This document shows, piece by piece, positions 26,438 through 35,612 of a stretch of 64,000 nt of DNA. The notes beneath the pieces were generated by a model. The model was not told the origin of the DNA. It saw nothing but the letters and a program-made list of their open reading frames with translations, and did not search any database. The position numbers and the translations under genes were made by a program. Position 1 is the stretch's first letter. The number at the start of each line of letters is the position of its first letter. Origin of the DNA: JAPPLB01 sp965218555 (GTDB lineage: Bacteria; Acidobacteriota; Terriglobia; Bryobacterales; UBA6623); NCBI GenBank assembly GCA_965218555.1, contig OZ244625.1, positions 1,178,001-1,242,000 on the forward strand, given 5' to 3'.

Positions 26438-28678
26438 TTGAAGAATCTCCTGAGATTGGCTTGTTTGACGGGACTGGTGATGATGGGAAGCTGGGCCATC
26501 GGGTCCCATGCCGCGGACCTGTTGCCGGCTTCCCTGCGAGAGCCCTTTCGCCCGGATGAGCACACCGTAGTGCTCTATCACTTCGACGAGGGACAGGGCG
26601 CCCAGACGCAGGACGCCATGGGCGATCCAGCCCTGACCTTGAGGGCCTTCAAAAATTTCCTGTGGGGGAAGCGCCCGGGCTTCGGCTCCACGGCCCGGTT
26701 CGAAGTGCGGGAGGACGACGCCAACCTGTTACTCGGCCCGGTCAATAACGACAAACTGGAGTTGCGCACCTGCGAGCGAGCGTGGACCGTGGAAGCCTGG
26801 GTGCGTTACCGGGGGTTCGCCCTGAGCGACATACAACTGGATCACCCTGCCACCTACCGTCCGCGCGGTTCCGGCACCGCGGGACCCTTCGCCAAAATCT
26901 GCGGCACCGACGACGAAGGATTCGGATTGATCCATGGCGTCCGGGGCGGCTGGGACTTCAGTTTGCACTCCTGGCTGGAGATCTGGCCGGTGAAGCGGGG
27001 GCTGCTGCCGGCGTCCCGGTTTATCGGATCGCAGAAGCGTGCGCCGGACAGCGACGTCCTGGTCTACCCGGGACGACGAAGAGCCGGCTACGGAACCGTC
27101 ATGCATGAGGCGGCCATTCAGGATGAGGGATGGCACCATGTGGCCTGGCAGTTCCGCTCCGAAGACCAGACGCACTTTTTTTTCCTGGACGGGAAGCTGA
27201 TCTGGAAGGGCACCCCGCCGCGGCGGGTGAAGAACGATGCCGAGCGGAACGACCTTCCCTTTGTGGTCGGGGGGATTCTCAATTCACGCGAGCCGCCCTA
27301 CCACATCAAGACGTACGACTTCGAAGGGGAGATGGATGAACTTCGCATCTCGAGCGTGATGCGCTATCCGGTCGCCAAGGAACTAACGGTCGTGGAACGG
27401 CTGCTTCCCGAGGCCGGACTTCATGCCCCTTATGCGGTGACGTTCTCCACTGATGCGGCCGAGGGGGCCGTTCGCTGGGAGTTGGCCGGAGAGTTGCCGG
27501 ATGGACTTCGCTTTGACGAACGACAAGGGACGATCGAAGGCACTCCGACAAAGACGGCCAAGGAACGGGCGATTACCCTGCGAGCGACCGATGCCGCCGG
27601 CCAAAGCGACGAGCACACCTTCGCCCTGACCATATCGGAGGGCGAGGTGGCCACGTCTTCGCTTCCTCTCGCCTTCCGGGGAATCCCGTATCGAGAGGTT
27701 CTGCAAACCCGCCATATGGTGGAGCCGGTGCGTTGGCGGACGACGCAGGGAACGTTGCCGGCGGGAATCTCCCTGAACCGCGAGAGTGGAGAGCTCAGCG
27801 GCACGGCTACGGCTCTGGAGCTGCAAAGCTTTCGGCTCGAGGCCACCGACGCCGCGGGCCAGAGGGCATCGCGCGCATTCCGATTGAAGGTAGTCGATGA
27901 AGGGCTCCGCCGCCTCGGCCCCGACAGGCATACCGTGGCCTTGTGGGACTGGCAAGGCCCCAGCGGAAGGTTCATTCCGGACGTCATGGGTGATTCGGAA
28001 CTGACCCTGACCTGGGTCAACAGCAAAGGCGACACGCGATTGGAACAGCCCGGCTGGGGGAGGTATCCCCATTTCATCGGCGGCGGGGAAGGAGGGTTCA
28101 TCGGACCCCAGTGGAACGACAAGGTGGACCTGAAGACCATCGAAACGGAATGGACGGTGGAAGCTTGGGTGCGGCCGGGCGGCCCTATCAACAAGTACGG
28201 CCAGGAATTCCACTACGGGCATGTCTGCGGCACCTACGACAACACGGAGAGCGGCGTTTGGGAACTGTACCTCTCTGACCGAGGCTCGCCCGACGGCAGC
28301 ATGGCTCCGGGCGCGCACTTCCTGGGTGCCGAGCCGGAGCAGGCCCTGAAGGACCTGCATCCCTTCAGCCGTCCGACCGGGATCGTGGCGGCTGATGAAT
28401 GGGTGGGAATCCGCGACACCGCCTGGCACCATGTCGCCTGGCAGTATTCCTACGAGGAAGACCTGCACCAGATCTTCCTCGACGGCACGCTGATCTGGGA
28501 AATGAAAAGCCCGGACGGACGCAGACTGGTCAACAATCGCCGGCACATCGCCCAGTTCTCCGTGGGCAGTCGACTGGACGGCCGCGCCCGCTATGGGGGC
28601 AAATTCAACTGGTTGGGCCCGGGGAACTTTTTCGGGCAGATCGGCGAAATCCGGATCTCCCGGATCCGCCGGTATTGA
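26438..28678 (+). CDS. Secreted LamG-Ig-Ig-LamG protein
   Basis: About 746 residues. The proposed start is TTG 26438, placed after a GAAAGG box and giving a clean signal peptide (LKNLLRLACLTGLVMMGSWA, cleavage after SHA). Two LamG/concanavalin-like halves share landmarks: HTVVLYHFDEGQG with WTVEAWVRYRG near the N-terminus, and HTVALWDWQGPSG with WTVEAWVRPGG near residue 500; both repeat the AWHHVAWQ-type strand and a FLDGKLIWKG / FLDGTLIWEM strand. Between them are two putative Ig (He_PIG) domains with LPDGLRFDERQGTIEGTPT and LPAGISLNRESGELSGTAT. It probably binds carbohydrate outside the cell; ligand unknown. Flanking genes give no functional hint. Confidence 0.8.
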   Translation: MKNLLRLACLTGLVMMGSWAIGSHAADLLPASLREPFRPDEHTVVLYHFDEGQGAQTQDAMGDPALTLRAFKNFLWGKRPGFGSTARFEVREDDANLLLGPVNNDKLELRTCERAWTVEAWVRYRGFALSDIQLDHPATYRPRGSGTAGPFAKICGTDDEGFGLIHGVRGGWDFSLHSWLEIWPVKRGLLPASRFIGSQKRAPDSDVLVYPGRRRAGYGTVMHEAAIQDEGWHHVAWQFRSEDQTHFFFLDGKLIWKGTPPRRVKNDAERNDLPFVVGGILNSREPPYHIKTYDFEGEMDELRISSVMRYPVAKELTVVERLLPEAGLHAPYAVTFSTDAAEGAVRWELAGELPDGLRFDERQGTIEGTPTKTAKERAITLRATDAAGQSDEHTFALTISEGEVATSSLPLAFRGIPYREVLQTRHMVEPVRWRTTQGTLPAGISLNRESGELSGTATALELQSFRLEATDAAGQRASRAFRLKVVDEGLRRLGPDRHTVALWDWQGPSGRFIPDVMGDSELTLTWVNSKGDTRLEQPGWGRYPHFIGGGEGGFIGPQWNDKVDLKTIETEWTVEAWVRPGGPINKYGQEFHYGHVCGTYDNTESGVWELYLSDRGSPDGSMAPGAHFLGAEPEQALKDLHPFSRPTGIVAADEWVGIRDTAWHHVAWQYSYEEDLHQIFLDGTLIWEMKSPDGRRLVNNRRHIAQFSVGSRLDGRARYGGKFNWLGPGNFFGQIGEIRISRIRRY

Positions 28679-28739
28679 AGCGCCCCGTCCTGCACAAGCG
28701 CCGCCGGTTTTACGGTTCAATGGCACGCCCGGCCGTTGG

Positions 28740-28925
28740 GTGCGTGTGTATTATCTCTGGCGTCCGAATCCATCCGACGAGGCCGACAACCACGTGCTTG
28801 AGCTGGCCGTGGCTGGCGGTGCTGAGGTGATCGTCACCCATAATAGGCGAGACTTTGAGCGAAGCGAGCTGCACTTTCCAAAGATGCGCGTCGTGACGCC
28901 CGGTGAACTGATTGCGGAGGAATAA
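28740..28925 (+). pseudogene. PIN-domain toxin, C-terminal fragment
   Basis: Only the end of a PilT/VapC-like PIN protein remains: YYLWRPNPSDEADNHVLELA followed by EVIVTHNRRDFERSELHFP and VVTPGELIAEE. The N-terminal half with the first acidic residues is absent and the upstream DNA belongs to other sequence. It ends 3 bp before an intact ribbon-helix-helix antitoxin, a toxin-first order. Confidence 0.75.
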
Positions 28926-28928
28926 CAG

Positions 28929-29168
28929 ATGTCGACGCTGACCGTCCGTCTACCCAATGACACCCACAATCGATTGAAGGAACTCGCCCAGAGCCGCGGG
29001 GTAAGCTTGAACAAGCTGATGGAGGAACTCTCGACCATCGCAGTCACCCAGCACGACACAGAGGCGAGGTTTCGTGCACTGGCTGCCCGCGGGTCGGTGC
29101 AAGCAGGGCTCGGCATCCTCGATCAACTCGACGATGCGCTCGGCAGGGTCGAAAGTCGTGAAGATTGA
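28929..29168 (+). CDS. Ribbon-helix-helix antitoxin of the PIN module
   Basis: A 79-residue protein starting MSTLTVRLPNDTHNRLKELA, a ribbon-helix-helix DNA-binding fold, followed by RGVSLNKLMEELSTIAVTQ and a helical tail that would neutralise the toxin. It lies 3 bp after the truncated PIN toxin and is itself complete, so it is now an orphan antitoxin. Confidence 0.8.
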   Translation: MSTLTVRLPNDTHNRLKELAQSRGVSLNKLMEELSTIAVTQHDTEARFRALAARGSVQAGLGILDQLDDALGRVESRED

Positions 29169-29407
29169 CGGCGAGACGATTCGAGTCGCGCGTACAGCCA
29201 TTCAGATATGTCGAACAAGGGATACAGATGCTCAGACAAGGCGACGGCGCAATGTTTACTCGCTACGGCCTGGCTAAGCACGACATGATGCGGGAAGCGC
29301 TCTCCAATCTCGACCGGCAGGCTGAAAAGGGCGGCGCGACTGCTTTACGATGCCGTCCTCAGAAATGAGAGGAAAGGCAGACGAGCGCAGAAAACAAAAC
29401 GGTTGAA

Positions 29408-29484
29408 TGGCGCGCCCGGCAGGATTCGAACCTGCGGCCTTCTGCTCCGGAGGCAGACACTCTATCCAGCTGAGCTACGGGCGC
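29408..29484 (-). tRNA. tRNA-Arg (anticodon CCG)
   Basis: The 77-nt minus-strand cloverleaf has acceptor stem GCGCCCG/CGGGCGC, D-arm with AGCTGGATA, anticodon arm TCTGC-CTCCGGA-GCAGA (CCG reads CGG), T-arm GCAGG-TTCGAAT-CCTGC and an encoded 3' CCA at 29408-29410. All stems pair. Confidence 0.97.
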
Positions 29485-30085
29485 CGAGGGTATGCCTTAT
29501 TCTCGTCGGCGCGTTGCGCAACGTCAACATAATCCGGAGTTCGCATCCCGCGGGCCGCGGCGCGACATTCGGAGAATGCCCGAGGGATGCCTTCAACGAT
29601 GCCGCTTGTTGTCTGAGGCTGTGCTGTAACTGCTCAGGCTTTCTCCGTCCCTGTGGGGTGGCCGCCCCCAAGAATCAACCAATTCGACATTGGTGACGCC
29701 GCTTCTCCACACAAAGCCTCGGTAGCCGGAGAGTTTGGGAAGAGGGTCTTGTTCGATGACCTGATCACACGCTCACCGTTACCTCGGGAATAACCACCAG
29801 GAAGGCCAGCGCATCACGCTCAAAGACAACGGCCGGATGGAAGCAGCCCAACCGCTCGCGGCCCGACGTATCGCTGTCTCTTATACCTCGCTGCATGATC
29901 TCCTCGCCGCTCTTTGATGAGAGACGGCTGATTCCATCTTGCCGGGTGTCGTGATCAGCCGATCATCGTCGCGTAACTGAAGATTCCCGCGAGAATCGAG
30001 AATCCCATGCTCCCCAACGGCCATGGCTTGTTCTTTGTCAACACGGTTCATAACCGCTGGCGTTATTATCTCGATACGTTAATAT
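29485..30085. other. Intergenic 600 bp beside tRNA-Arg
   Basis: No gene recognised. Short coding-like traces occur (for example ARRIAVSYTSLHDLLAAL around 29860-29925) but none has a full frame or identifiable family. Placement between a tRNA and TA modules suggests eroded mobile DNA; no repeat of the tRNA 3' end was noticed. Confidence 0.4.
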
Positions 30086-30371
30086 GTGCTCATACAGCGA
30101 TTCAAGGACAAGGAGACCGAACGTGTCTTTGAGGGTCAGACCGTTCGCCGCCTTCCGGATGACATCAAGCGTCGAGCCCGCATGCGGCTTCAGCGTGTCG
30201 TGGCGGCCACCGCGTTGTCCGATCTTCGGGGTTCCGCCGTCTCATCGCCTCAAAGCCCTGACGGGCGACCGAAAAGGCCAGCACAGCATCCGTATCAACG
30301 ACCAATGGCGTGTGGGCTTTTTCTGGACAGAGCAAGGCGCCATGGAAATTGAGATTACCGACTATCACTAG
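30086..30371 (+). pseudogene. higB: HigB-type toxin, one-base frameshift
   Basis: RelE-fold mRNA interferase of the HigB group. MLIQRFKDKETERVFEGQTV opens in one frame; after LSDLR an extra G in a GGGG run (30228-30231) shifts the frame. One base fewer gives VPPSHRLKALTGDRKGQHSI, then RINDQWRVGFFW and EIEITDYH, the usual end. The catalytic-region residues are therefore present but separated by a frameshift. The antitoxin gene follows 11 bp later. Confidence 0.85.
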
Positions 30372-30382
30372 GGAGCAAACTC

Positions 30383-30670
30383 GTGAACCAGATCGACTCG
30401 ATTCATCCCGGAGAACACTTGGCGGAAATTCTCGATGAGCTCGGTATCAGCCAATATCGTCTGGCGAAAGCGATCGGTGTGCCACCGCGGCGCATCAACG
30501 AGATCGTTCACGGACGCCGGTCCATCACGGCGGACACGGCGCTGCGTATCGGGCAGGCCCTTGGAATGACACCGGAGTTCTGGCTGAATTTGCAGAAATT
30601 GTACGACCTTGATCTTGCCCGCTCCTCCATCGATATCGAAAACATTGAATCGTTGGTTGCGGCAAGTTGA
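30383..30670 (+). CDS. higA: HigA-family XRE antitoxin
   Basis: A 95-residue antitoxin with the HigA-type opening IHPGEHLAEILDELGISQYR, a helix-turn-helix (LAKAIGVPPRRINEIVHGRR) and the conserved ALGMTPEFWLNLQKLYDL. It represses the operon and binds HigB. It is complete, while the toxin in front is frameshifted. Confidence 0.93.
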   Translation: MNQIDSIHPGEHLAEILDELGISQYRLAKAIGVPPRRINEIVHGRRSITADTALRIGQALGMTPEFWLNLQKLYDLDLARSSIDIENIESLVAAS

Positions 30671-30910
30671 CCGTGAGCGTCGTCACGCCGCCTCGTCGGC
30701 CTCCGGCCCAAAGGATTGCCCGTGCTGCCCGTTTCGGCCCCGGCTTCGATCGCCTCCGGCTCTTCTTCGTAGCCCAACTCGGTTCCACAAGGCGATAGGG
30801 CGCAGCGATTTGTTCCAGACCTCCGGCGCCTGCCAAGGCGATCCAATGGAGCGTCGCCGCGCGAGCAGCTACGCGAATCTTGAGCGCTTCGCCCGACTCC
30901 CGTCCGCGGC

Positions 30911-31104
30911 TCACGCTGTTTCGACTTGGGAACGGTGGTTGAACATGCCCTCAAGCATTCCTTCGTACCTCGCCATGCACTGCTCCAGGACGCCGACGCT
31001 CCGGCCCAGCTTATCCATGTCCTCTGCAAGCCCTTGATGCTTGCCATCTGGAGCGCCGCTATCGCCACGCCCACAGTCAGAATAGCGATGAACTCGGCGC
31101 TCAT
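30911..31104 (-). pseudogene. Small membrane-anchored coiled-coil protein, frameshifted
   Basis: An N-terminal membrane helix MSAEFIAILTVGVAIAALQM is read in one frame; the remainder, HQGLAEDMDKLGRSVGVLEQ then MARYEGMLEGMF, is read in another and ends at 30911. Joined, the product is a short anchor-plus-coiled-coil protein of about 64 residues of the type often found beside toxin-antitoxin modules. The frame change falls near 31030-31050. Function unknown. Confidence 0.55.
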
Positions 31105-31340
31105 GGTTTTCGTAGCCTGGCACAAACATAGCCAGCCTTGCATAGTGTGGATCGGCTGCCTGGACCCGCCGCACCCGTAGCTCTAGCGGCTCACTGGATC
31201 GGAAGAGGCTCGTTGAAAGGATAAATAGTGCGCCGACATGCGTTTATCAACAAGATGATCTGCACGTCTCATGTCGAACCGCTCCATTCTCCCATGCGCC
31301 CCCGACAAAGACAGGAACTATAGGAAACGGACAAGAAGCC

Positions 31341-32639
31341 TCAGTGTTGGGCCATCGCTTCGCCAAGGCTGATGTCCAGCAACCTGACGAACTCATCGAC
31401 ATCGCTCCTGGCGATGTTCAGCGGCGGGCAGATCCGGATCACATTTCCATACAGCCCGCCCTTGCCGATCAGCAGCCCGTTGCGGCGCGCGGCCTCCAGC
31501 ACTTCCGCGGTTTCCTCGGCGGCCGGCTGCTTCGTCTCGCGATCTTTCACCAGCTCCAGCGCTTGCATCAACCCCATGCCGCGCACGTCCCCGATGAGGG
31601 TGTGTTTCTGCTGAAGTTCCTCCAGCCTCGCACGCAGAAAGGCTCCTACCTCTTCACTGTTGGTCAGCAGATCCTGTTCCCGCACGTAGTCGATCACGGC
31701 CGCCGCCGCCACGGCGGAAATCGGACTGCCGCCGAAAGTCGAAAGCGTGAGAAACCGCATCGAATCCGCCACCTCGGGTCGAGTCACCGTCAGCCCCAGG
31801 GGAAGGCCGTTCGCGATCCCCTTGGCCCCCGTCATGACGTCGGGCACCACATCGAACTGCTCAATGCCGAACCACTTGCCTCCCGTCCGGCCCCAGCCGG
31901 TCTGCACCTCGTCGCTGATGAAGATGCCACCGTAACGTTTCACGATCTCATGGACGATCGAGAAGTATTCCTTCGGCGGAGTGATGAAGCCCCCGCTGCC
32001 CTGGATCGGTTCGGCGATAAAGCCCGCGATCTGTCCTGTTGTCGTGGTCTGAATCACGTTCTCGACGTCTTGGGCGCATTTGACTTCGCACGACGGGTAC
32101 GACAGCCCGAACGGACAGCGGTAGCAGTAAGCGTTGTGGGCATGGACCACACCCGGCTGCGGCGCTGTGTTGCCACGCCAAATGCCCTGCCCCGCCAACG
32201 TCGTCCCCAGCGCCGTCCGCCCGTGGTAGCCGTGCCGCAGCGCGACGATCTCGCTGCGTCCCGTGTAGCAGCGGGCCAGCATGATCGCCGTTTCGTTGGC
32301 TTCCGTTCCGCTATTGGTGAAGAACGACTTGGTCAGCGCGCCGCCGGGCGTCAGCGAAGCCACCGTCTCCGCCAGCGACGCCTGCGGCTCGGTCGCATAG
32401 AGCGTCGAGACATGGTGCAGCGTGTCCGCCTGCTCGTGGACCTTCTCGCGCACCTTGTCGTTGAGGTGCCCCACACTGATCGTCGCGATCCCGCCGAAGA
32501 AGTCCAGATACTGCCGCCCATCCGCGTCCCAGACGTACTGATCCTTGGCTCGGCTGATGACCAGCCGCTCCTTGAAGTAGTGCGCGACCGCCGGGAACAA
32601 ATATCTCTCGGAAGCCAGTATGATCTCGTCCCGCGTCAT
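31341..32639 (-). CDS. Class III PLP aminotransferase (AGXT2-like)
   Basis: A 432-residue pyridoxal-phosphate enzyme. It has FFTNSGTEANETAIMLARCY (cofactor phosphate), FISDEVQTGWGRTG (aspartate to the ring nitrogen) and the Schiff-base lysine in MTGAKGIANGLPLG. The closest type by pattern is alanine-glyoxylate or beta-alanine/4-aminobutyrate aminotransferase; substrate cannot be fixed. The start at 32639 has GATAAT exactly six bases upstream and no ribosome site, so it is probably leaderless. It is transcribed away from the PfkB kinase. Confidence 0.9.
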   Translation of the reverse strand: MTRDEIILASERYLFPAVAHYFKERLVISRAKDQYVWDADGRQYLDFFGGIATISVGHLNDKVREKVHEQADTLHHVSTLYATEPQASLAETVASLTPGGALTKSFFTNSGTEANETAIMLARCYTGRSEIVALRHGYHGRTALGTTLAGQGIWRGNTAPQPGVVHAHNAYCYRCPFGLSYPSCEVKCAQDVENVIQTTTTGQIAGFIAEPIQGSGGFITPPKEYFSIVHEIVKRYGGIFISDEVQTGWGRTGGKWFGIEQFDVVPDVMTGAKGIANGLPLGLTVTRPEVADSMRFLTLSTFGGSPISAVAAAAVIDYVREQDLLTNSEEVGAFLRARLEELQQKHTLIGDVRGMGLMQALELVKDRETKQPAAEETAEVLEAARRNGLLIGKGGLYGNVIRICPPLNIARSDVDEFVRLLDISLGEAMAQH

Positions 32640-32645
32640 AAACCC

Positions 32646-32651
32646 ATTATC
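32646..32651 (-). promoter_or_regulatory. -10 box (GATAAT) six bases before the aminotransferase
   Basis: Minus strand GATAAT-GGGTTT-ATG. The spacing predicts a transcript starting on the start codon. Confidence 0.5.
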
Positions 32652-32710
32652 CCGTGCGGAGTCCGCGGGACGGCTCGCCAAGATCCCGACTGACGGCACT
32701 CGTGCGACCG

Positions 32711-32716
32711 TACAAT
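32711..32716 (+). promoter_or_regulatory. -10 box (TACAAT) six bases before the PfkB kinase
   Basis: TACAAT-GGGTTC-GTG. It shares the six-base spacing of the divergent aminotransferase gene and lies only 60 bp from its -10 box, so one regulator could affect both. Confidence 0.5.
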
Positions 32717-32722
32717 GGGTTC

Positions 32723-33676
32723 GTGGAACCTCGGTTTGACGTTGTCGGCGTGGGCCTGAACGCCACTGACACCGTACTGATGGTGTCGCGGTTTCCGCCG
32801 CATGGCGGCAAGACGCCCTTCACCAGGGAAGTCCTCAGCCCCGGCGGACAGGTAGCGAGCGCCATCGCCACTTGCCAAGCCCTTGGCCTGCGGACGAAAT
32901 ACATCGGTTCGGTCGGCGACGACGAGCGCGGGCGGCTTCAACTCGAAAGCCTCAAGTCGAGCGGTATCGACCTGGAGCACCTCCAAGTGAGAAGAGGTTG
33001 CGCCAACCAGTCAGCTTACATCGTCGTGGACGAAGAGACCGGGGAGCGCACCATCTTCTGGCGCCGGGACGACTGCCTGCGCATCGATCCGGATCAGATC
33101 CACGATGACCAAATCACCTGCGCCCGGTTGCTCCACATCGACGGTCACGATACACCGGCGGTCGAGCGAGCCGCGTCCATCGCGCGAAAAGCAGGCATCC
33201 CCGTTACGGTCGACGTGGACACGATCTACCGAGGCTTCGACCGCGTGCTGCCGCTGGTCGACTATCTCGTTGCCTCCGCCGAGTTCCCGGCTCGCTGGAC
33301 CGGCGAGCCGGATTCCTTCCGCGCACTCGAACTCTTGCAGGCAGCGCACAACATGAAGGTAGCTGCGATGACACTGGGTTCCCGGGGAGCGCTGGCGTAC
33401 GTGGACGGGCGTTTTCTGTATTCCCCGGCGTTCGTCGTGGATTGCGTAGACACCACCGGAGCGGGCGACGTCTTCCACGGGGCATTCTGCTATGGGCTGC
33501 TGGAAGGGTATCCGCTGGAAGAGGTTCTCGATTTCTCGAACGCGATGGCCGCTTTGAACTGCCGGGATTTGGGGGCCCGAGGCGGCATCGCGTCGGCCGC
33601 GCAGGCCCGCGCATTGATGGCTTCCGGCGAGCGGCGCGCCTCGCGGGCATTCTCCGAGCGCATCGCGCACGCCTAG
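32723..33676 (+). CDS. PfkB-family carbohydrate kinase
   Basis: A 317-residue sugar kinase of the ribokinase fold: GGKTPFTREVLSPGGQVASA near the N-terminus (substrate lid and GG motif) and the second signature DTTGAGDVFHGAFCYGLLEG with the catalytic aspartate near residue 250. The substrate is not evident. GTG 32723 is chosen because homology begins there (EPRFDVVGVGLN) and TACAAT precedes it by six bases. The rhomboid gene starts 5 bp after its stop, so both are probably on one message. Confidence 0.88.
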   Translation: MEPRFDVVGVGLNATDTVLMVSRFPPHGGKTPFTREVLSPGGQVASAIATCQALGLRTKYIGSVGDDERGRLQLESLKSSGIDLEHLQVRRGCANQSAYIVVDEETGERTIFWRRDDCLRIDPDQIHDDQITCARLLHIDGHDTPAVERAASIARKAGIPVTVDVDTIYRGFDRVLPLVDYLVASAEFPARWTGEPDSFRALELLQAAHNMKVAAMTLGSRGALAYVDGRFLYSPAFVVDCVDTTGAGDVFHGAFCYGLLEGYPLEEVLDFSNAMAALNCRDLGARGGIASAAQARALMASGERRASRAFSERIAHA

Positions 33677-33681
33677 CCGCC

Positions 33682-34383
33682 ATGTTTCCGCTTCGCGACG
33701 ACGCTCCTCGCTTCGGCACTCCGTTCATTACGCTCGCGCTGATCGTCGTGAACGTGGTGGTTTTCGTATACCAATTCTCGCTGGCGATTGAATCGCCGGG
33801 CGCACAGCAAACTTTTGTCGAAACATTCGGGGCCATTCCCCTGCGCGCCGAGCAAGCGGTGGCGGGCCGCTATCCGTTGATCTTGGGGATCGGTCCCGTC
33901 TTCACCTCGATCTTTCTGCACGGAGGCTGGCTCCATCTGATCGGGAACATGTGGTTTCTGTGGATCTTCGGCGACAACGTCGAAGATGAGTTGGGACACT
34001 TCGCCTATTTTCTGTTCTATCTGGCCTGCGGACTTCTCGCATCCCTGGCGCACATCCTGGCCAACCCGGAATCGATGGTGCCGGCGGTCGGAGCCAGCGG
34101 AGCGATCGCGGGGGTCATGGGCGCTTACCTGGTAAGGTTTCCGTACGCCCGGATCAAGACACTGGTCTGGATCTTCCTGTTTGTCACGACGATCGAGTTG
34201 CCGGCGGTCTTGATGTTGGTCTACTGGTTTGCGATTCAGTTCTTCAGCGGCGCCGCGGAGACCGGGGCTGCAGACACGGGAGGCGTCGCGTGGTGGGCGC
34301 ATGTCGGCGGGTTCGTGGCCGGCGCGGTTCTGATCTGGTCGCGGCCACGCCGCCGGCGCTATCGAAGGGCTTATTACTACTAA
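33682..34383 (+). CDS. Rhomboid intramembrane serine protease
   Basis: A 233-residue, six-helix rhomboid. The active serine lies in GASGAIAGVMGAYL and the histidine in WWAHVGGFVAGA; HLIGNMWFLWIFGDN supplies the oxyanion asparagine. It cleaves membrane proteins within helices; target unknown. The tail RRRRYRRAYYY runs straight into the palindromic repeat, whose first bases provide the TAA stop, so the original C-terminus may have been altered by the insertion. Confidence 0.92.
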   Translation: MFPLRDDAPRFGTPFITLALIVVNVVVFVYQFSLAIESPGAQQTFVETFGAIPLRAEQAVAGRYPLILGIGPVFTSIFLHGGWLHLIGNMWFLWIFGDNVEDELGHFAYFLFYLACGLLASLAHILANPESMVPAVGASGAIAGVMGAYLVRFPYARIKTLVWIFLFVTTIELPAVLMLVYWFAIQFFSGAAETGAADTGGVAWWAHVGGFVAGAVLIWSRPRRRRYRRAYYY

Positions 34384-34562
34384 CCTGCATTTCTCACCAC
34401 CTGACGGGGGAAGCACGCGATAAGACCGCCATGACTTCGTTGCGCTTGCTCGCCGTGCTCGATGTAGGGTCAAGTACACCTGCGCGCGCCAAGCGGCACG
34501 CTCCTCGTCCTGACGGCCCTCTCACACACTTCGCCTCCCCACGTGGGGAGAAAGGCAGGCTA
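34381..34562 (+). repeat. Full palindromic repeat, copy B
   Basis: 182 bp bounded by TAACCTGCATTTCTCACCAC and CGTGGGGAGAAAGGCAGGCTA. The interior includes the shared block CGCGATAAGACCGCCATGAC. It begins at the rhomboid stop codon. Confidence 0.88.
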
Positions 34563-34594
34563 AGGATCGGTCGACCCGGAAACCCGCGATTTCG

Positions 34595-34849
34595 TTGATG
34601 AAGACAGAAACGGCTCAGGTCATTCTATACTCGCGGGGTGATTGTCATCTGTGCGAGGAGACAGGGACGCAGTTGGAGACGCTGCGAAAGGAGCATGGTT
34701 TCGCGTTGACGGAGGTCGACATCGACCGCGACATCAGGCTGAGGGAGAGGTACGATCACGGCGTGCCGGTCGTGACCGTAAACGGAGTAGAAGCCTTCCG
34801 CCATCATTGGAGCCCCCGGGCCTTCTTGAAAGCGCTTCAGGGAAGTTGA
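34595..34849 (+). CDS. Glutaredoxin-like thiol-disulfide protein
   Basis: An 84-residue thioredoxin fold with redox motif CHLC (VILYSRGDCHLCEETGTQLE) and the cis-proline segment HGVPVVTVNG. The CxxC spacing and size match the glutaredoxin-like DUF836 group. It is 16 bp before a bacillithiol-type deacetylase, so it may act in bacillithiol-linked reduction; that link is inferred from position only. Confidence 0.8.
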   Translation: MMKTETAQVILYSRGDCHLCEETGTQLETLRKEHGFALTEVDIDRDIRLRERYDHGVPVVTVNGVEAFRHHWSPRAFLKALQGS

Positions 34850-34865
34850 AAGCCAAGGGAAATTC

Positions 34866-35582
34866 ATGCTCAGGCCCATCGACATGCTGGCTGTCGCCGC
34901 TCATCCCGATGACGTGGAGCAGACCTGCGGCGGCACGTTGATTCGTTCCGCCGAGCGCGGCTACCGGACCGCCGTCGTGGATCTGACCGCGGGCGAAATG
35001 GGCACACGCGGCAGCCCCGAGCAGCGCCTTGAGGAAGCCTCCGCGGCGGGCGCCGAGATGCTGCTGACCGAGCGTCACAACCTGCATTTACCGGACGCGC
35101 GGCTTGAAAACACTCTCGATGCGCGGAAGAAGCTGGCGGCAAAGATTCGCGAGTTGCGACCGCGTGTAGTCATTCTGCCTTATGGGGAAGCTCGACACCC
35201 GGATCACAGCCGCGCTTCGGAAATCGGATTCGAGGCCTGCTTCCTGGCGGGGCTCAAGAAACTCGACATCGGCGGGGAACCGCACCGGCCGCTGAAGGTT
35301 CTGTACTCGTCCATCTACGCCGACGTGCGGCCGAGATTCGTAGTGGATATCAGCTCGCAATTCGAGCGCCGGCTGCGAGCCCTCTTCTGCTACCGGTCGC
35401 AGTATGAGACGAGGTCCGCGGGGGCGGAGCTGTTTCCCGAGCAGGAGGCCGTCGCGGAGCGGATTCGGGCAACCGCCCGCCACTACGGAATGCTGATCCA
35501 CACAAAGTACGGCGAACCCTTCGTCGTGCGCGAAATGTTGAGGGTCGACGACGTTCTGAAGATGGTCGTACCCAGCTATTAA
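34866..35582 (+). CDS. bshB1: Bacillithiol biosynthesis deacetylase BshB1-like
   Basis: A 238-residue zinc GlcNAc-PI de-N-acetylase (LmbE fold) with AAHPDDVEQTCGGTLI (metal-binding HPDD) and the second metal histidine in EARHPDHSRA. BshB1 enzymes release N-acetyl from GlcNAc-malate during bacillithiol synthesis, a thiol pathway known in some Acidobacteriota. An AAGGGA box precedes ATG 34866. It is probably co-transcribed with the glutaredoxin gene. Related LmbE deacetylases cannot be fully excluded. Confidence 0.8.
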   Translation: MLRPIDMLAVAAHPDDVEQTCGGTLIRSAERGYRTAVVDLTAGEMGTRGSPEQRLEEASAAGAEMLLTERHNLHLPDARLENTLDARKKLAAKIRELRPRVVILPYGEARHPDHSRASEIGFEACFLAGLKKLDIGGEPHRPLKVLYSSIYADVRPRFVVDISSQFERRLRALFCYRSQYETRSAGAELFPEQEAVAERIRATARHYGMLIHTKYGEPFVVREMLRVDDVLKMVVPSY

Positions 35583-35612
35583 AGGGGCAACGAAGCAGAT
35601 ACCACGGAAAAA

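Noticed and set aside
29165..29368. 67-codon frame after the RHH antitoxin
   Set aside because: No recognisable motif or ribosome site; it partly overlaps the antitoxin end.
31344..32693. 449-codon plus-strand frame opposite the aminotransferase
   Set aside because: The minus strand carries a complete PLP aminotransferase; the plus frame has no recognisable motif.
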